DNA of 64,000 bases from Nocardioides sp. LHD-245 (GTDB taxonomy: Bacteria; Actinomycetota; Actinomycetes; Propionibacteriales; Nocardioidaceae): contig NZ_JAVFWN010000006.1 of assembly GCF_030929495.1 (NCBI RefSeq), forward strand, positions 62,001 through 126,000, written 5' to 3'. Of this stretch, positions 21,304 through 30,582 are shown piece by piece. The notes under the pieces were generated by a model. It worked only from the letters and a program-made list of their open reading frames with translations, ran no database searches and had not been told where the DNA came from. Each line of letters begins with the position of its first letter. Positions within the stretch are counted from its first letter, which is position 1. The position numbers were made by a program, and so were the translations under genes.

Positions 21304-22788
21304 TCAGCCGCTGACGTGGTCTCGCACCGCCGCGGTGAAGGCGTCGCCCCGCGCGGCGTAGTCGGTGAACTGGTCCATCGAGGCGCATCCCGGCGCCAGC
21401 AGGACCGTGTCGCCCGGTTGGGCGGCCCCGGCAGCGGCGGCGACGACGCGCCTCATCAGGTCGAGCTCTCCGACGGCTCCAGTCTCGGGGGTCTCGACCT
21501 CGATCACGGGCACATCGGGTGCGTGTCGCGAAAGCGCCTCCGCGATCACCGCGCGGTCGCGTCCGATGAGGACGGCCGCCCGCAGCCGGCCGCCGGCACC
21601 ACGGACCAGGTCGTCGAAGGAGGCCCCCTTGGCGAGACCGCCGGCGACCCACACGACCGGCTCGAACGCCGACAACGAGGAGGCCGCCGCGTGCGGGTTC
21701 GTGGCCTTGGAGTCGTCGACCCAAGTGACGCCGTCGTGCTCGGCGACCACCGCGATCCGGTGGCCGTCGGGGCGGAACGACCGCAGCCCGTCGCGTACGG
21801 CGGCCTGACTGATGCCGTGGGCCCGCGCGAGAGCGGCGGCGGCGAGGGCGTTGGCGACGAAGTGCGGCGCCGGCGAGGCGAGGTCGGCGAGAGTGCACAG
21901 CTCGGCCGCGCTCGTGGCGCGCTCCTCGATGAACGCCCGGTCCACGAGGATGTCCTCGACGACGCCGAGCATCCCCGCGGCCGGCGTACCCAGGGTGAAG
22001 CCGATGGCCCGCGCGCCCTCGACGACATCGGCCTCGCGCACCAGCCGCTCGGTGGCGGGATCGGCGAGGTTGTAGACGCACGCGCGCTGGACGTTCTCGT
22101 AGATCCGGCCCTTGTCGCGGGCGTAGTCGTCCATGCCGGACGGTCCGGCGTACCAGTCGAGGTGGTCTTCGGCGACGTTGAGCACGACAGCGCTCTCGGC
22201 CGACATCGAGTCGGTGTAGTGGAGCTGGAAGCTGGACAGCTCGACGGCGATCACGTCGTACGGCTCGGGGTCCATGACGGCCTCGGTGAGCGGCAGCCCG
22301 ACGTTGCCGGCCGCGACGCTGCGCAGCCCGGCCGCCCGCAGGATGCTGTCGAGCATCTGCACGGTCGTGGTCTTGCCGTTGGTGCCGGTGACGCACAGCC
22401 AGGGCGCGGGCCGCTCGGGGTCGCGCAGCCGCCAGGCGAGTTCCACCTCGCCCCAGACGGGGATGCCGCGCTCGCGGGCCGCCGCGACCACGGCCGAGTC
22501 GGGGCGGAAGCCGGGCGAGACGACGAGCAGGTCGGCGTCGGCGGGCAGGGCCGCGGTGGCGCCCTCCCCCACGTCGATCCGGGCGCCGAGCACCTCGAGC
22601 AGCTCGGCGCGCTCAGCGAGCCGCGGGCTCATCGAATCGGCGACGGCGTGCACGGAGGCGCCGAGGTGGAGCAGGTTGTCGACGGCGGCGGCGCCGCTGG
22701 TGCCGAAGCCGGCGACGACGACGCGGACGCCGGCCCAGGAGTCGGCACGGCCGAGGGTGGTGACGTCGGGCTGGTTCACGTCGGTCAT
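21304..22788 (-). CDS. murD: UDP-N-acetylmuramoylalanine--D-glutamate ligase
   Basis: Adds D-Glu to UDP-MurNAc-L-Ala; 494 residues. Landmarks: VVVAGFGTSGAAAVDNLL, the P-loop WLCVTGTNGKTTTVQML, SSFQL, NVAEDHLDWY, and VTWVDDSKATNPHAAASSL with the carboxylated-lysine region before it. The ATG at 22788 shares a base with the mraY stop (TAATG). The family-typical start MTDVNQPDVTTLGRADSW is used; the upstream extension lies within mraY. Confidence 0.96.
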   Translation of the reverse strand: MTDVNQPDVTTLGRADSWAGVRVVVAGFGTSGAAAVDNLLHLGASVHAVADSMSPRLAERAELLEVLGARIDVGEGATAALPADADLLVVSPGFRPDSAVVAAARERGIPVWGEVELAWRLRDPERPAPWLCVTGTNGKTTTVQMLDSILRAAGLRSVAAGNVGLPLTEAVMDPEPYDVIAVELSSFQLHYTDSMSAESAVVLNVAEDHLDWYAGPSGMDDYARDKGRIYENVQRACVYNLADPATERLVREADVVEGARAIGFTLGTPAAGMLGVVEDILVDRAFIEERATSAAELCTLADLASPAPHFVANALAAAALARAHGISQAAVRDGLRSFRPDGHRIAVVAEHDGVTWVDDSKATNPHAAASSLSAFEPVVWVAGGLAKGASFDDLVRGAGGRLRAAVLIGRDRAVIAEALSRHAPDVPVIEVETPETGAVGELDLMRRVVAAAAGAAQPGDTVLLAPGCASMDQFTDYAARGDAFTAAVRDHVSG

Positions 22789-23858
22789 TACAGCCGGGAG
22801 ACCCATTCGGCGTAGAAGATGCCGAGGCCGGTGGCCACGAAGAGACCGGTGATGATCCAGAACCGGATCACGACGGTGACCTGCTCCCAGCCGAGCATCT
22901 CGAAGTGGTGGTGGATCGGCGCCATCCGGAAGATCCGGCGCCCCTTGGAGAGCTTGAAGAAGCCGACCTGCAGCATGACCGACACGGTCTCCAGGACGAA
23001 CAGGCCGCCGAGGACGACCAGCAGCAGCTCGGTGCGGGTGAGGATCGCGAACCCGGCCAGCGCGCTGCCCAGAGCGAGCGAGCCGGTGTCGCCCATGAAG
23101 ATCTTGGCCGGTGAGGCGTTCCACCACAGGAAGCCGAAGCAGGCTCCGGTGATGGCCGCCGCGATGATCGCGAGGTCGAGCGGGTCGCGCACGTTGTAGC
23201 AGGTGGCGCTCGGCTCCTCCTGGCAGAACTGGTTGCTCTGCCAGATGTTGACCAGCGTGTAGGCACCGAAGACCATCACCGAGGCGCCCGCGGCGAGGCC
23301 GTCGAGTCCGTCGGTGAGGTTGACGGCGTTGCTGAATCCCGCCACGAACAGCCAGATCAGCAGGATCGCCAGGATCGTCGGCAGCACGAACCAGTCGAGC
23401 TCGCGCAGGAAGGAGACCTTCTCGCTGGCCGGGGTGCGGCCGTGCGAGTCCTCGAGCATCGGCGAGAGCGCCAGCCAGCCGAAGACCAGCGCGATCAGCG
23501 TCTGGCCTGCCATCTTGGCCTTGCTGCGCAGGCCGAGGCTGCGCTGCTTGTAGATCTTGATGAAGTCGTCGAGGAAGCCGACCAGGCCCATCCCGACGAA
23601 CAGGAAGAGCAGCAACATCGCCGAGGCGCTCGGTGCGGTGAGCGTGATCAGCTTCGCGGCGAAGTAGCCGATGACGGCCGCCAGGATGATGACGACGCCG
23701 CCCATGGTGGGCGTGCCGCGCTTGGTGTGGTGGCTGGTCGGGCCGTCCTCGCGGATCTCCTGGCCGTAGCCCAGCTTGGTGAACGCGTTGATCGCGACCC
23801 GGGTGCCGAGCAGCGAGATCAGCAGGGCGATGCCCCCGCCGAGCAGGATCGCTCTCAC
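22788..23858 (-). CDS. mraY: phospho-N-acetylmuramoyl-pentapeptide-transferase
   Basis: Transfers phospho-MurNAc-pentapeptide to undecaprenyl phosphate to give lipid I; 356 residues, ten helices. Motifs: EDGPTSHHTKRGTPTMGG, FLDDFIKIYKQRSLGL (catalytic aspartates), NAVNLTDGLDGLAAG, FMGDTGSLALGSALA and IHHHFEMLGW. The ATG overlaps the murF stop. Confidence 0.97.
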   Translation of the reverse strand: MRAILLGGGIALLISLLGTRVAINAFTKLGYGQEIREDGPTSHHTKRGTPTMGGVVIILAAVIGYFAAKLITLTAPSASAMLLLFLFVGMGLVGFLDDFIKIYKQRSLGLRSKAKMAGQTLIALVFGWLALSPMLEDSHGRTPASEKVSFLRELDWFVLPTILAILLIWLFVAGFSNAVNLTDGLDGLAAGASVMVFGAYTLVNIWQSNQFCQEEPSATCYNVRDPLDLAIIAAAITGACFGFLWWNASPAKIFMGDTGSLALGSALAGFAILTRTELLLVVLGGLFVLETVSVMLQVGFFKLSKGRRIFRMAPIHHHFEMLGWEQVTVVIRFWIITGLFVATGLGIFYAEWVSRL

Positions 23859-25258
23859 GCCGTCGTCTCCTCGGTGCTGCTCGTGAAGCTACTCGTCAAG
23901 ATCGCCTCTGCCACGACTTCCAAGGCGACGCCGCGCGACGCCTTGACGAGGACGACGTCCTCCGCCCCGGCATTCTGCCGCACCCAGGCCGTCGCTTCCT
24001 CACGCCCCGCCGTGACGATCACCTCACCGGTGCCGTCGGCGGCCCCCTCGGCGATGCCGCGGGCGGCGTCACCCACGACCACCACGACATCGATGCCCAG
24101 GCCCGCAGCGGTCCGCCCGACGAGCTGGTGCCCCGCGTCGTGCTCGTCGCCGAGCTCCTTCATCTCGCCCAGCACAGCGACGGTACGGCGCCGCACGCCC
24201 ACCGCCGCCGACGCGGACCGGATGTCGCTCAGCGCCTCGAGGGCGGCGGTCATCGACTCGGGATTGGCGTTGTAGGCATCGTTGACCAGCACCAGACCGT
24301 CGGCGCGCTCGGTCATCTCCATGCGCCACCGCGAGGCCGGGCGTGCCGTCGACAGGGCGGCGGCGATCTCCGCGGCGCCGAAACCGGCGGCGATTGCCAG
24401 GCCGGCGGCGGCCAGGGCGTTGTCGATTTGGTGCATGCCCGCCTGGAGGAGCGACACCCGGTGCCAGTCGCCCTCGAAGCCGAGGTCGAACGACGGCCGG
24501 CCGAGCGGGTCGAGTTCGAGCGCGCGCCAGGACAGTGCAGCGTCGTGACGACCGAAGTCGAGCACCCGCGCCCTGGTCCGACCGGCCATCGCGGCCACCA
24601 GCGCGTCGTCGGCGTTGAGGACGGCGACGCCGTCGGCCGGGAGCGCCTCGACCAGCTCGCCCTTGGCCCGGGCGATCTGCTCCCGTCCCCCGAACTCGCC
24701 GACATGGGCGGTCCCGACGTTCAGCACGGCCGCGATCGAGGGTGGCGCGATGTCGCACAGATAGGAGAGGTGGCCGACGCCGCGCGCACCCATCTCGACG
24801 ACCAGGAAGCGGGTGTCGTGGTCGGCGCGCAGCACGGTCAGGGGCACGCCGAGCTCGTTGTTGTTGTTGGCGGCGGTCGCGACCACCGCCCCCTCTCCGG
24901 CGAGGGTGCGGAGCACCGCGGCGAGGTAGTCCTTGGTGCCGGTCTTGCCCTGCGAGCCGGTCATCGCCAGCACGGTGGCGTCGAGCCGGTCGAGCACGTG
25001 GCGGGCCAGCAGTCCCAGCGCGGCGACCGGGTCGGTGACGACGACCGTCGGCGCCGCGGTCGGCCTGCTCCCGAGGACGGCATGGGCGCCGTCGGCGTAG
25101 TCGTGGCCGTCGACCCGCTCCCCCACGACCGCGACGAACAGGCCGCCGGCGAGCGGGGTCCGGCTGTCGACGTACGCGGGGGCGGAGACGGTGACATCCG
25201 CGCCGTGGAGGGTGCCGCCGACGATCTCGGCGACGGCCGAGAGCGGGAGCGGGATCAC
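23855..25258 (-). CDS. murF: UDP-MurNAc-tripeptide--D-alanyl-D-alanine ligase
   Basis: Adds D-Ala-D-Ala to complete the pentapeptide; 467 residues. Starts MIPLPLSAVAEIVGGTLHG, with P-loop AMTGSQGKTGTKDYLAAVL, VVEMGARGVGHLSYLC, AVLNVGTAHVGEFGG and VLVNDAYNANPESMTAALEAL, all MurF-specific. Overlaps murE by four bases and mraY by four. Confidence 0.96.
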   Translation of the reverse strand: MIPLPLSAVAEIVGGTLHGADVTVSAPAYVDSRTPLAGGLFVAVVGERVDGHDYADGAHAVLGSRPTAAPTVVVTDPVAALGLLARHVLDRLDATVLAMTGSQGKTGTKDYLAAVLRTLAGEGAVVATAANNNNELGVPLTVLRADHDTRFLVVEMGARGVGHLSYLCDIAPPSIAAVLNVGTAHVGEFGGREQIARAKGELVEALPADGVAVLNADDALVAAMAGRTRARVLDFGRHDAALSWRALELDPLGRPSFDLGFEGDWHRVSLLQAGMHQIDNALAAAGLAIAAGFGAAEIAAALSTARPASRWRMEMTERADGLVLVNDAYNANPESMTAALEALSDIRSASAAVGVRRRTVAVLGEMKELGDEHDAGHQLVGRTAAGLGIDVVVVVGDAARGIAEGAADGTGEVIVTAGREEATAWVRQNAGAEDVVLVKASRGVALEVVAEAILTSSFTSSTEETTA

Positions 25259-26778
25259 GCCTCGCCCCCGGCGGGATCGGCCGGCAGATCGGCGAGCAGC
25301 TCGCGGACCACGTCGCGGTCGTCGAACGGGTGCACTACTCCGGCCACCTCCTGACCCGACTCGTGGCCCTTGCCCGCGACGAGCACGACGTCACCGGGCG
25401 CGGAGCGGCGCAGGGCGGTCGCGATCGCCGCGCGGCGGTCGCCGACCTCGACGACCTCGGCGTCTCCGGTCCGGGCACCCGCCAGCACCTCCGCGCGGAT
25501 CGCCGCGGGGTCCTCGGTGCGCGGGTTGTCGTCGGTCACCACGACCAGGTCGGCGAGCTCTGCCGCGATCGCGCCCATGACGGGCCGCTTGCCGCGGTCG
25601 CGGTCCCCGCCGGCGCCGATCACGACGATCAGCCTGCCACGGGTGACCGGCCGCAGCGTCCGCAGCACGGCGTCGACGGCATCCGGCTTGTGGGCGTAGT
25701 CGACGACGACCGTCAGGTCCCGCCCGGTCTCGATCCGCTCGAGGCGCCCGGGTACGCCGGCCGAGCGACTCATCCCGTCGGCGACCCGCTGGGGGTCGAG
25801 GCCCGCCTCGGCGGCCGCGGCGATCGCGGCGAGGGCGTTGGCCACGTTGAACTCCCCCGCCACCGGGACGGTCGCGGCGATGGTGACGCCGCCCGGCCCG
25901 TGGACGGTGAAGGTCGAGCCGTCGGGGCGCTGGTCGAGCGAGGACGCGGTCCAGTCGGCCGGACGCCCGAGGGCGTAGGTGCGCACCGGGATCGGCGCCT
26001 CCGCCGCGAGCCGGCGGCCGTGCTCGTCGTCCATGCAGACCAGGCCGAGGCGCGCGTGCTCGGGCGTGAAGAGGGACGCCTTCGCCGCGAAGTAGTCCTC
26101 GACGTCGGCGTGGAAGTCGAGGTGATCGCGGCCGAGGTTGGTGAAGACGGCGACGTCGAAGACGACGCCGTCGACCCGGCCCAGCACCAGAGCGTGGCTG
26201 GACACCTCCATCGCGCAGGCGGTGACGTCGAGTTCGCGCATCCGCGCGAACAGGCCGTGCAGGTCCGGCGCCTCCGGCGTGGTCAGCGCGGTCCGGACCT
26301 CCTCGCCGGCGATCCGGGTGCCGACGGTGCCGATCACGGCGCTGCGAACGCCCGCGGCGAGCAGACCGCCGTCGAGCAGCCGGGTGACGGTGGTCTTGCC
26401 CTGGGTGCCGGTGACCCCGATGGTGCGCAGCGCGGCGGCGGGGTGGCCATAGACCTGCGCGGCCACCGCGCCCAGCACGGCTCGGGGATCGGGGACGACC
26501 AGCACCGGCAGTCCCGCGCCGGCCGCGAGCGCCGCACCCTCGGCATCGGTGAGCACGGCGACCGCGCCGGAGCCGGCCGCCTGCTCGGCGAAGGTGGCCC
26601 CGTGGGCCCGGGAGCCCGGGAGCCCGGCGTACAGGTCGCCGGGTTCGACGCGCCGCGAGTCGAGGCTCAACCCGCGCACCTCGACGCCGCCGAAGGCAGG
26701 CTCCGCTCCGAGGGCCCGGGCGATGGCGTCGAGCGGCGTCACGAACGGGTGGGTCGGGCGGGTCGCCGGGCCGGTCAC
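25255..26778 (-). CDS. murE: UDP-MurNAc-dipeptide--diaminopimelate ligase
   Basis: Adds the third stem-peptide residue; 507 residues. P-loop IGVTGTQGKTTVTRLLDGGL, TTPEAPDLHGLFARMR, MEVSSHALVLGRVDG, NLGRDHLDFHADVEDYFAAK, VDYAHKPDAV. The substrate-recognition motif DNPRTEDP predicts diaminopimelate rather than lysine; whether LL- or meso-DAP cannot be read from it. The GTG at 26776-26778 overlaps the ftsI stop. Confidence 0.96.
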   Translation of the reverse strand: MTGPATRPTHPFVTPLDAIARALGAEPAFGGVEVRGLSLDSRRVEPGDLYAGLPGSRAHGATFAEQAAGSGAVAVLTDAEGAALAAGAGLPVLVVPDPRAVLGAVAAQVYGHPAAALRTIGVTGTQGKTTVTRLLDGGLLAAGVRSAVIGTVGTRIAGEEVRTALTTPEAPDLHGLFARMRELDVTACAMEVSSHALVLGRVDGVVFDVAVFTNLGRDHLDFHADVEDYFAAKASLFTPEHARLGLVCMDDEHGRRLAAEAPIPVRTYALGRPADWTASSLDQRPDGSTFTVHGPGGVTIAATVPVAGEFNVANALAAIAAAAEAGLDPQRVADGMSRSAGVPGRLERIETGRDLTVVVDYAHKPDAVDAVLRTLRPVTRGRLIVVIGAGGDRDRGKRPVMGAIAAELADLVVVTDDNPRTEDPAAIRAEVLAGARTGDAEVVEVGDRRAAIATALRRSAPGDVVLVAGKGHESGQEVAGVVHPFDDRDVVRELLADLPADPAGGEA

Positions 26779-28604
26779 CACTCCACCGGCGTCTGGTTGG
26801 GCTTCGTGCCCGAGGGCGCGACGCCGTAGCGGCGCAGCGTGTAGCTCATCAACTTGGCGAACGCCGGTCCGGCGACACTGCCGCCGCCGCTGCCCGCGCG
26901 CGGGCGGTGCACGACGACGTAGATGGTGAAGCGCGGGTCGTCGGCCGGCGCGAAGCCGGCGAAGGACACCGAGAGGCTGCCGTCGTAGCGGCCGTCGACG
27001 ACGCGCTGCGCGGTGCCGGTCTTGCCGGCGACGCGGTAGCCGGGCACCTGCGCCCCTGGCGCGACGCCGATCGGCGACGGCTGCACGACGCGCTCCATCA
27101 TCAGCATCGTCTCGCGCGCGGCATCCTCGCTGATCACCCGACGGCTGGTGGCGACGTCGGTGCCGATCGCGGTGCCGTCGTCGGTGCGGGCCGCGCCCTT
27201 GACCAGGGTCGGGTCGACGCGGACGCCCCCGTTGGCGATCGTGTTGACCGCGGCGGTCATCTGGACCGCGTTGACCGACAGCGACTGACCGAAGGCGATC
27301 CGGTCGCCGACCTGTGAGGTCCACGCCGCGCCCTGCGGCACGATGCCGCGGGTCTCGCCGCCGAGACCGAGACCGGTGCGCGCGCCGAGACCGAAGCGGG
27401 TGAGATAGCCGCGCAGCTGGCCCTTCTTGAACTGGTCGGCCGCGAGCACGGTGCCGACGTTCGAGGACTTGGCGAGGATGCCGGCGAGCGTCAGCTTGAG
27501 CGTGCCGTGGTCCCAGTAGTCGCCGATCGGGCGGTCCTGCCGGTTCAGCTGACCCGGCACCTTGAACCGCTGCTCCTTGAAGCCGAGGCCGGCGTCGACC
27601 AGCGCGCTGATGGTGAGCACCTTCTCGACCGAGCCGGGCTCGTAGACGTCGGTGAGCGCGGAGGAGCGGTAGAGGCCCTTGTCGTAGCGGTACGGGTCCG
27701 CGGCGTCGTACGTCGGATAGTCGGCCAGGGCCAGCAGCTCGCCGGTGCGGGTGTCCTGGATCACCGCGATGCCGGACTCGCCGCCGGACTTCGTGACCGT
27801 CTGCTGGAGCACCCGCTGCGTGTAGTACTGCAGGTCGCGGTCGATGGTCAGCGTGAGGTTCTTGCCGTCGACCGCGGGGGTGACCGTGTTGTCGCCGAGC
27901 GGGATCTGGTTGCCGGCGCCGACCTCGTAGCGGGCCTCGCCGTCCTTGCCGGACAGGTAGGTGTTGAAGGAGTCCTCCAGGCCGGCGAGGCCGACGATGG
28001 CGCGGTCCTCGCCTGCCTTGCCGTTCTCGCCGAGGAAGCCGACGAGATTGGCCGCGACCGTCTTGTTGGGATAGGTGCGCAGCGGGTCCCGCTCGGTCGC
28101 CAGGCCGGCGAACGGACGTCCCTTGTCGTCCTTGAACTCCTCCTGGATGTCGGCGACGACCTTCTCGGCCTTGCTGGCCGGGACCTGGCGGGCGATGTAC
28201 TGGAACCGGCCGCCGTCGCCCTCGACCCGCAGCCGGCGCAGCGTCTCGAAGTAGTCGACGCCGAGGCGCTCGGAGAGGATCGTCGCCAGCTCCGGCGCGA
28301 CCTCCTTCGTCACCTTGGGGTCGGCCACCACCATCCGACCGTCGACGGTGGCGGCCATCGGCTTGCCGTTGCGGTCCAGGATCTCGCCGCGGGTCGCCGG
28401 CAGATCCACGGTCCGCTGCCCCTCCTGCGCGGCCATCTGGGCGTACGAGCGCGGGTCGACGCCCTGGAGCTGGACCAGTCGGGCCGCGAAGACCGACAGC
28501 ACGATGGCGATCAGCAGGAACCCGATCTGCATCCGGCGGTGCGGGGAGCCCCGGAGGACGTCGCCGGTGCGACGCCGCAGACGGCTCGGGACGGGTCGAC
28601 TCAC
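26775..28604 (-). CDS. ftsI: septal penicillin-binding protein (FtsI/PBP3)
   Basis: Class B PBP, transpeptidase of the septum; 609 residues. Short basic cytoplasmic tail, one helix at ~25-45 (IGFLLIAIVLSVFAARLVQL), a pedestal domain starting RTVDLPATRGEILDRNG, then the transpeptidase with S325 in SVEK, SSN in AKSSNVG and KTGT in VAGKTGTAQRV. No C-terminal PASTA domains. GTG at 28604 preferred (GGAGAG just upstream); a TTG nine bases earlier is possible. A TAGGTT hexamer 7 nt before the GTG suggests an internal promoter. Confidence 0.94.
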   Translation of the reverse strand: MSRPVPSRLRRRTGDVLRGSPHRRMQIGFLLIAIVLSVFAARLVQLQGVDPRSYAQMAAQEGQRTVDLPATRGEILDRNGKPMAATVDGRMVVADPKVTKEVAPELATILSERLGVDYFETLRRLRVEGDGGRFQYIARQVPASKAEKVVADIQEEFKDDKGRPFAGLATERDPLRTYPNKTVAANLVGFLGENGKAGEDRAIVGLAGLEDSFNTYLSGKDGEARYEVGAGNQIPLGDNTVTPAVDGKNLTLTIDRDLQYYTQRVLQQTVTKSGGESGIAVIQDTRTGELLALADYPTYDAADPYRYDKGLYRSSALTDVYEPGSVEKVLTISALVDAGLGFKEQRFKVPGQLNRQDRPIGDYWDHGTLKLTLAGILAKSSNVGTVLAADQFKKGQLRGYLTRFGLGARTGLGLGGETRGIVPQGAAWTSQVGDRIAFGQSLSVNAVQMTAAVNTIANGGVRVDPTLVKGAARTDDGTAIGTDVATSRRVISEDAARETMLMMERVVQPSPIGVAPGAQVPGYRVAGKTGTAQRVVDGRYDGSLSVSFAGFAPADDPRFTIYVVVHRPRAGSGGGSVAGPAFAKLMSYTLRRYGVAPSGTKPNQTPVEW

Positions 28605-28611
28605 GCTCTCC

Positions 28612-28617
28612 AACCTA
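28612..28617 (-). promoter_or_regulatory. -10 hexamer TAGGTT before ftsI
   Basis: Minus-strand TAGGTT, 7 nt upstream of the ftsI GTG and inside the dcw cluster, giving a possible leaderless internal transcript starting at ftsI. Confidence 0.45.
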
Positions 28618-28628
28618 CGGCGCGAGGG

Positions 28629-29153
28629 TCACTGAACCGTGGCGGGCACGCCGTCCGTGGCGGCCTTCACCTTCTCCTTGACCGGCGGCGGGTCGAGCTC
28701 GGCCGGGCGACGCGGGCCGGGCGGCTCGAGCGGGAGCCGGTCGGCGCCCGTGGCCGGCTGGGGGTCGCCGCTGATCTTCCCGGAGCCGAGGTGCAGGACG
28801 CCGGCGCCGGTCGGCATCACCAGGCCGAGCCGCTCGGCGGCCGCGGCGACGTGGGCCGGGTCGTTGAGCACCTGGAGGTCCATCTCCAGCGCCTCCTGCT
28901 GCGCACCGAGGTCGGTCGCCTGGTTCTGCAGCGCCGTCTCGCGGAAGGACGCCTGCTGCATGGATGTGTTGAACATCAGCAGCCCGACGACTCCGCCGAG
29001 CAGGATGATGCTGACGAAGGTCACGAACGGCACCCGGGGCGCCTGGGTGCGCCGCCGCGGGACGACGGTCAGCCGGGCCCGCTGCAGGGCCGCCTGCGCG
29101 ATGCGCGGGGCGACGTACGGGAGCCGGTTGCGAAGGGGTGAGGTGGCGGACAT
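28629..29153 (-). CDS. ftsL: FtsL-like septum formation protein
   Basis: 174-residue bitopic protein: basic N-terminus (~45 residues), one helix VPFVTFVSIILLGGVVGLLM, a short leucine-zipper-like coiled-coil (ETALQNQATDLGAQQEALEM) and a Pro-rich tail ending in VPATVQ. Position between rsmH and ftsI and this architecture identify FtsL, despite low sequence conservation. ATG overlaps the rsmH stop (TGATG). Confidence 0.85.
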   Translation of the reverse strand: MSATSPLRNRLPYVAPRIAQAALQRARLTVVPRRRTQAPRVPFVTFVSIILLGGVVGLLMFNTSMQQASFRETALQNQATDLGAQQEALEMDLQVLNDPAHVAAAAERLGLVMPTGAGVLHLGSGKISGDPQPATGADRLPLEPPGPRRPAELDPPPVKEKVKAATDGVPATVQ

Positions 29154-30148
29154 CAGACGGCTCCCTTGCCAGTGGATGTGCTGTTCGGACGGGTGATCGC
29201 CTTGGTGCGCTCGATCGCGCGCAGCCGGACGGAGGCGGCGCGAGGGTTCTCCTCGACCTCCTCCGGCGTCGCCTGCTCGGCACCGCGGGTCACCAGCCGG
29301 TACGACGGCTCGGCACCCTCGGGCACGAACGGCAGGTCGTCGGGGACGTCGAGGCGGGTCGCGGCGACGAAGGCCCGCTTGACCAGTCGGTCCTCGAGGG
29401 AGTGGTAGGACTCGACGACCACGCGGCCGCCGACGCCGATCGCCTCGACCGCGGCCGGGATCGCGCGCTGCAGCACCCGCAGCTCGTCGTTGACCTCCAT
29501 CCGCAGCGCCTGGAAGGTGCGCTTGGCGGGGTGGCCGCCGGTCCGGCGGGCCGGGGCGGGGATCACGTCGTACAGCAGGGCGACGAGGCCGGCCGAGCTG
29601 GTGAAGGGCTCCGTCTGGCGAACCCGGACCACGGCGTCGGCGATCCGGCGCGCCATCTTCTCCTCGCCGTACTCCCGCAGGACCCGGGCCAGCTCGGCGG
29701 CGGAGTAGGTGTTGAGGACGTCGGCCGCGGTCGGGCCGGTGTCCCCCATCCGCATGTCGAGGGGTGCGTCGACGGCGTAGGCGAAGCCGCGCTCGGGCAG
29801 GTCGAGCTGCATCGAGGAGACACCGAGGTCGAAGAGGACCGCCGCGACGCCTCCCTCACGCGGGTGCCCCTGGTCGGCGATGACGTCGGCGAGCTCGTCG
29901 TACACGGCCTGGACGCCGATGAACCGGTCTCCGTACGACGCGAGCCGCTCGCGGCTCATCGCCAGGGCCTGCGGGTCGCGGTCGATGCCGATCACCCGGG
30001 CTCGCGGGAGCCGCTCGAGGACCGCCTCGCTGTGGCCGCCGAGGCCGAGCGTGCAGTCGACGAGCACGCTGCCGTCGCGGTCGAGCGCGGGGGCGAGGAG
30101 GGAGACGACCCGGTCCAGCAGGACGGGGACGTGGCGCGGGGTGCTCAT
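29153..30148 (-). CDS. rsmH: 16S rRNA (cytosine1402-N4)-methyltransferase
   Basis: SAM-dependent methyltransferase acting in the ribosomal P-site; 331 residues. Starts [20 protein letters not shown], with SAM-binding [79 protein letters not shown] and [13 protein letters not shown]. First conserved gene of the cluster after mraZ; the small ORF is 3 nt upstream. Confidence 0.97.
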   Translation of the reverse strand: MSTPRHVPVLLDRVVSLLAPALDRDGSVLVDCTLGLGGHSEAVLERLPRARVIGIDRDPQALAMSRERLASYGDRFIGVQAVYDELADVIADQGHPREGGVAAVLFDLGVSSMQLDLPERGFAYAVDAPLDMRMGDTGPTAADVLNTYSAAELARVLREYGEEKMARRIADAVVRVRQTEPFTSSAGLVALLYDVIPAPARRTGGHPAKRTFQALRMEVNDELRVLQRAIPAAVEAIGVGGRVVVESYHSLEDRLVKRAFVAATRLDVPDDLPFVPEGAEPSYRLVTRGAEQATPEEVEENPRAASVRLRAIERTKAITRPNSTSTGKGAV

Positions 30149-30151
30149 GCC

Positions 30152-30304
30152 TCAGCGCCCCGCGAGGTGGGTCAGCACGAGCAGGAGCGCGCAGCCGACG
30201 GACAGGGCCGCGGAGAAGGCCATCAGGGTGAGGGCGTCGCGCGCCTGCTCGCGGACGCGGCGCTCCCCGGAGACCTCCGGTGGCTGCGTGCGAACGACGC
30301 TCAT
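30152..30304 (-). CDS. 50-residue single-span membrane protein between mraZ and rsmH
   Basis: A short ORF starting MSVVRTQPPEVSGERRVR, with one hydrophobic segment (MAFSAALSVGCALLLVLTHL) and ending AGR. It ends 3 nt before the rsmH ATG, with the usual coding bias of the region and a tight junction, so it is probably translated and coupled to rsmH. I do not recognise it. Possibly a small divisome or leader-associated membrane peptide; function unknown. Confidence 0.65.
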   Translation of the reverse strand: MSVVRTQPPEVSGERRVREQARDALTLMAFSAALSVGCALLLVLTHLAGR

Positions 30305-30353
30305 GCTCTCGACCCCTCGACCCTGGGAATTGCTGGACGTACTGGAAATGGGT

Positions 30354-30532
30354 GCGGATCCGCAGGGCCAGGTCTCGGCCCGCTCCCGTCCCGGTGTTCG
30401 GGATGCCGTCTGGTGCCGGGGAAGGTGCCCCAGAAGGCGGTGGTTCGCCTGTCGCCTGTGGCCGGGGAAGGTGCTACAGGAGACAGGACTCGGGAAGCGG
30501 GAGCGGGCTGAGACCTCGTCCTGCGGATCCGC
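30354..30532 (-). promoter_or_regulatory. 179-bp palindromic leader (mraW RNA motif candidate)
   Basis: The sequence begins and ends with GCGGATCCGC and the arms continue to pair: GGCCAGGTCTCGGCCCGCTCCCG pairs imperfectly with the right arm GCGGGAGCGGGCTGAGACCT. Inside are two direct copies of GCCGGGGAAGGTGC (about 30415 and 30461) and shorter hairpins. It lies in the 278-bp gap between mraZ and the rsmH group. A conserved 'mraW RNA motif' is known from exactly this position in actinobacteria; I infer it is that element but could not score it against the family model. Confidence 0.7.
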
Positions 30533-30582
30533 TGTTCTGTTGTGACCGGTGCTGCTGTCGGCGACGGAGCCGGTGGTGCGGA

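Noticed and set aside
30354..30532. insertion-sequence remnant with inverted ends
   Set aside because: The inverted repeats enclose no transposase, pair throughout as a hairpin, and occupy the known place of a cis-acting RNA.
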